Shown here piece by piece: positions 6,902 through 8,640 of a stretch of 8,640 nt of DNA. Origin of the DNA: an uncultured Micrococcales bacterium (GTDB lineage Bacteria; Actinomycetota; Actinomycetes; S36-B12; GCA-2699445); assembly GCA_903915555.1 (NCBI GenBank), contig CAIWTL010000154.1, forward strand, positions 1 to 8,640, read 5' to 3'. The stretch's first letter is position 1, and every line of letters begins with the position of its first letter. Made by a program: the position numbers and the translations under genes. The notes beneath the pieces are model-generated. The model saw only the letters and a list, made by a program, of their open reading frames with translations. It made no database searches and had not been told where the DNA came from.

Positions 6902-7596
6902 CACACGTCCCGGTACGTCAGGACCGTGGAACCCACCTGGACACGCGCGCCGTCGTGCAGCGGCGCCTCGGTGATCCGGCGACCATCCACGAGGGTGCCG
7001 TTGGTGGAGCCGAGGTCTCGGATGACGACGGGGAGACCGAGCACCACCTCGGCGTGGGCACGGGACACCCCCGTGTCCTCGAGTTGGATGTCGGCACCCT
7101 GTCCGCGCCCGAGTCTCGTGTGGCTGCGGGTCAGGGGGTAGGAGGTGCTACCGACGACCAGCCGGGGATGCCCGGTCACCTCGCCGGACGCGACCGGTTC
7201 GACGGAGCGGCGTGACCCGGAGCTGTCGGGGTGGGCCTGGCTGCGGATGGTGAACATGCCCGTGGTGAGATCCGGGTTCTCGGTGAAGCGCACGTCCACG
7301 GATCCGAGGAAGGTGTAACGCTGCTCTGTGGCGTACTGCTGGGCGACGCCGGCGAGCTCCGTGCGCATCTGGTCGGCGAAAGGGTCGAGACGCTCCAGAT
7401 CGGCAGGTGCGAGTTCCACCGTGAAGACGTTGGGCACCACGGTGCGCCCACGACTCACGATGGCCGCCCGGGTGTCCATCTCCTTCTGGATGCGTGCGGC
7501 GAGCTCCACAGGCTCCACGTTGTCGCGGAAAGCCTTGGCGAAGGTGCCGTTGACCAACTGGTCAAGGCGCTGTTCGAAGTTGTCGAGCAACCCCAT
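6901..7596 (-). CDS. fhaA: FHA-domain protein FhaA with N-terminal DUF3662 domain
   Basis: Cytoplasmic phosphothreonine-binding protein; in mycobacteria it binds the phosphorylated pseudokinase domain of MviN/MurJ and tempers wall synthesis. The first gene of the operon encodes 231 residues: a DUF3662 domain (about 1-118, beginning MGLLDNFEQRLDQLVNGTFA), a very short Ser/Pro/Gly linker (about 119-143) and an FHA domain (about 144-231). FHA residues are GRG (163-165), SRAH (178-181) and GSTNGT (196-201). M. tuberculosis FhaA is 527 residues because of a long disordered linker; that linker is essentially missing here. ATG 7596 is preceded by GGAGGTGA (7600-7607), a full 8-base match to the 16S anti-SD, so it should be the best-initiated gene of the operon. 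Downstream genes depend on overlaps for translation. Confidence 0.93.
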   Translation of the reverse strand: MGLLDNFEQRLDQLVNGTFAKAFRDNVEPVELAARIQKEMDTRAAIVSRGRTVVPNVFTVELAPADLERLDPFADQMRTELAGVAQQYATEQRYTFLGSVDVRFTENPDLTTGMFTIRSQAHPDSSGSRRSVEPVASGEVTGHPRLVVGSTSYPLTRSHTRLGRGQGADIQLEDTGVSRAHAEVVLGLPVVIRDLGSTNGTLVDGRRITEAPLHDGARVQVGSTVLTYRDV

Positions 7597-7599
7597 GAC

Positions 7600-7607
7600 T
7601 CACCTCC
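7600..7607 (-). promoter_or_regulatory. Strong Shine-Dalgarno of fhaA
   Basis: The minus strand reads GGAGGTGA, complementary over all 8 bases to the usual 3' end of 16S rRNA, with GGAGG 6 nt from the ATG at 7596. It fixes the fhaA start. It abuts the last bases of a 12-bp tandem repeat whose two copies each contain GGAG as well. Confidence 0.85.
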
Positions 7608-7631
7608 GCTCCGATGGGCGCTCCGATGGGC
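7607..7631. repeat. Two-copy 12-bp tandem repeat in the fhaA 5' leader
   Basis: On the plus strand GCTCCGATGGGC occurs at 7608-7619 and again, directly abutting, at 7620-7631; base 7607 extends the match at the left. The copies are identical. They lie in the likely 5' leader of the fhaA mRNA, between the -10-like box and the Shine-Dalgarno. Read on the minus strand, each copy holds CATCGGAGC with an SD-like GGAG. It may be a simple slippage duplication, a binding site for a regulator, or a standby ribosome-binding element. Confidence 0.75.
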
Positions 7632-7643
7632 ACGCGCATCCCG

Positions 7644-7649
7644 ATGCTA
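7644..7649 (-). promoter_or_regulatory. Candidate -10 box for the fhaA-pknB operon
   Basis: The minus strand reads TAGCAT, matching the TAnnnT form of actinobacterial housekeeping -10 boxes. A start site about 7 nt downstream would give a 5' leader of about 40 nt before the fhaA ATG. No good -35 lies at 16-18 nt; the nearest TTG-containing hexamer (TTGCCT, 7673-7678) is 23 nt away, too far. Many actinobacterial promoters have poor -35 elements, so this remains a candidate. Confidence 0.45.
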
Positions 7650-7699
7650 TCGGCGTGCTCACCCGTGGTGGGAGGCAATCCCGCACCTGGGGCGCCGCT

Positions 7700-7716
7700 G
7701 GTCGATACGGGTCGAT
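7700..7716. repeat. Direct repeat GGTCGAT at one-helical-turn spacing
   Basis: GGTCGAT occurs at 7700-7706 and 7710-7716, so the start points are 10 bp apart and both copies face the same side of the helix. The pair ends 12 bp before the -10-like box of the methyltransferase gene, where an activator or the -35 region would sit. No normal -35 is seen there. It may be a regulator site, or chance. Confidence 0.4.
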
Positions 7717-7728
7717 CCCGGGTTGGGT

Positions 7729-7734
7729 TAAGGT
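7729..7734 (+). promoter_or_regulatory. Candidate -10 box for the methyltransferase gene, leaderless arrangement
   Basis: TAAGGT matches the actinobacterial TAnnnT pattern and ends 6 nt before the ATG at 7741, so transcription would start at or next to the A of the start codon and give a leaderless mRNA. The same bases include AAGG (7730-7733), which could be read as a Shine-Dalgarno 7 nt from the ATG if transcription starts further upstream. Both readings use the same bases and exclude each other in practice. I favour the -10 reading because no other -10 box was recognised upstream on this strand. Confidence 0.5.
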
Positions 7735-7740
7735 CACGAC

Positions 7741-8640
7741 ATGTGGTCGCCCGGACAGCCTGACCTGGTCGTGACGGGCGACAGCGCCACCGTCCTGCCG
7801 CAGTTGCCCGCCGGGTCGTTCCAGATGGCCTACCTGGATCCGCCCTTCAACACAGGACGCCGCCGCACCGGTCGGTCGGCCGCGGCGACCCCACCGGGTG
7901 CAGTAGGCGGCGACGCGGACCCCGCCGCGGCGGCAGTGACCGGTTTCCGCGGACGCACCTACGCGCAGGTCCGTCGGGCGCTGCACTCCTACGACGACCG
8001 GTTCACCGACTACTGGGGTTTCCTGGAGCCGATCCTGGTGGAGGTCCGGCGTCTGCTGGCCGACACCGGCACCCTCTACCTGCACCTCGACTACCGCGAG
8101 GCGCACTACGCGAAGGTCATGCTCGACGCGCTGCTCGGCCGGGACTGTTTCGTCAACGAGATCATCTGGGCGTATGACTACGGCGGCCGCAGCCGACGGC
8201 GTTGGCCCACGAAGCACGACACGATCCTGATGTACGTGAAGGACCCTGATGCGTACTTCTTCGACAGCGCCGAGGTCGACCGGGAGCCGTACATGGCGCC
8301 GGGGCTCGTGACGGCGGAGAAGGCGGCGCGGGGCAAGTTGCCCACCGATGTCTGGTGGCACACGATCGTCTCCCCCACGGGCCGGGAGAAGACCGGTTAT
8401 CCGACCCAGAAGCCGGAGGGGATCCTGCGGCGCATGGTCGCGGCGAGTACGCGCCCCGGCGATGCGGTCCTGGACCCTTTCGCAGGGAGTGGGACGACAG
8501 GCGCGGTCGCGTCGTCGCTGGGTCGCCGCTATGTCCTGGTGGACAGCAACCCCGACGCGGTCGCCGTGGCACGCACCCGCCTCCCCGGGGTCGACCTCAC
8601 CACGTTCCCCCCATCCGCACCCCCCACGTCCCCGAAAGAG
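7741..8640 (+). CDS. Site-specific DNA methyltransferase, beta-class amino-methyltransferase (partial at right edge)
   Basis: Transfers a methyl group from S-adenosylmethionine to an exocyclic amino group of adenine (N6) or cytosine (N4) in DNA. Three hundred codons are open from ATG 7741 to the window end with no stop. Motif order is that of the beta class: catalytic motif IV LDPPFNTG (32-39) near the N-terminus, a target-recognition region in the middle, then YPTQKPEGILRRMV (220-233; motif X-like) and the SAM-binding motif I VLDPFAGSGTTG (243-254) followed by YVLVDSNPDA (264-273; motif II). The Asp-Pro-Pro-Phe form suggests N6-adenine but does not prove it. A Gly/Ala-rich stretch (about 41-70) interrupts the region after motif IV and looks like a flexible loop. 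The middle has distinctive WAYDYGGR (143-150) and RWPTKHDTILMY (154-165). Most of the catalytic core is complete, with only the C-terminus cut. It diverges from fhaA across 144 nt. No restriction enzyme is visible in the window. Confidence 0.9.
   Translation, partial: MWSPGQPDLVVTGDSATVLPQLPAGSFQMAYLDPPFNTGRRRTGRSAAATPPGAVGGDADPAAAAVTGFRGRTYAQVRRALHSYDDRFTDYWGFLEPILVEVRRLLADTGTLYLHLDYREAHYAKVMLDALLGRDCFVNEIIWAYDYGGRSRRRWPTKHDTILMYVKDPDAYFFDSAEVDREPYMAPGLVTAEKAARGKLPTDVWWHTIVSPTGREKTGYPTQKPEGILRRMVAASTRPGDAVLDPFAGSGTTGAVASSLGRRYVLVDSNPDAVAVARTRLPGVDLTTFPPSAPPTSPKE

Noticed and set aside
7673..7678. TTGCCT as -35 of the fhaA promoter
   Set aside because: The spacer to TAGCAT would be 23 nt, well beyond the 16-19 nt usual range.
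7600..8361. Minus-strand open frame of 253 codons opposite the methyltransferase
   Set aside because: It lies antisense to a gene with all methyltransferase motifs and runs through the promoter region and the fhaA SD.
1..8640. CRISPR arrays, insertion sequences, tRNA or rRNA genes
   Set aside because: No regularly spaced repeats, transposase motifs, terminal inverted repeats, cloverleaf-like segments or rRNA signatures were seen.

Overview
The window is high-GC DNA from an actinobacterium (Actinomycetota). The evidence is the gene content and order: fhaA, fhaB, pstP, rodA, pbpA, pknB all run on the minus strand in the conserved actinobacterial order for phosphorylation control of cell-wall growth. 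The third codon positions are strongly GC and GTG starts are common. I cannot name a genus; the layout fits lineages with one kinase at this locus rather than mycobacteria or corynebacteria, which carry pknA as well.

Layout from left to right: (1) positions 1-200 hold the 3' end of a plus-strand gene that looks like the C-terminus of an alpha/beta hydrolase; (2) positions 201-276 are a convergent gap with a perfect 13-bp hairpin, a likely two-way terminator; (3) positions 277-7596 are the minus-strand operon, transcribed right to left: fhaA (FHA/DUF3662), fhaB (membrane FHA protein), pstP (PP2C phosphatase), rodA (SEDS glycosyltransferase), pbpA (class B penicillin-binding protein), pknB (PASTA Ser/Thr kinase). 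The first five genes overlap by 1 to 4 bases. Only pbpA-pknB is separated, by 70 nt containing a stem-loop; (4) positions 7597-7740 are a divergent promoter region with a 12-bp tandem repeat, a short direct repeat and a -10-like box facing each way; (5) positions 7741-8640 hold a plus-strand DNA methyltransferase gene that runs off the right edge.

How the operon works together: PknB senses wall fragments through extracellular PASTA domains and phosphorylates cytoplasmic targets. PstP reverses this. FhaA and FhaB read phosphothreonine marks and link the kinase to wall assembly. RodA polymerises glycan and PbpA cross-links it. pknA, usual between pbpA and pknB in mycobacteria, is absent, and trpG is not found next to pknB.

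Most of the window is a well-known system, and I see no convincing undescribed system. The points most worth a second look are the methyltransferase with a possibly leaderless promoter, the repeat-rich divergent promoter region, and the stem-loop that sets pknB apart from the rest of the operon.
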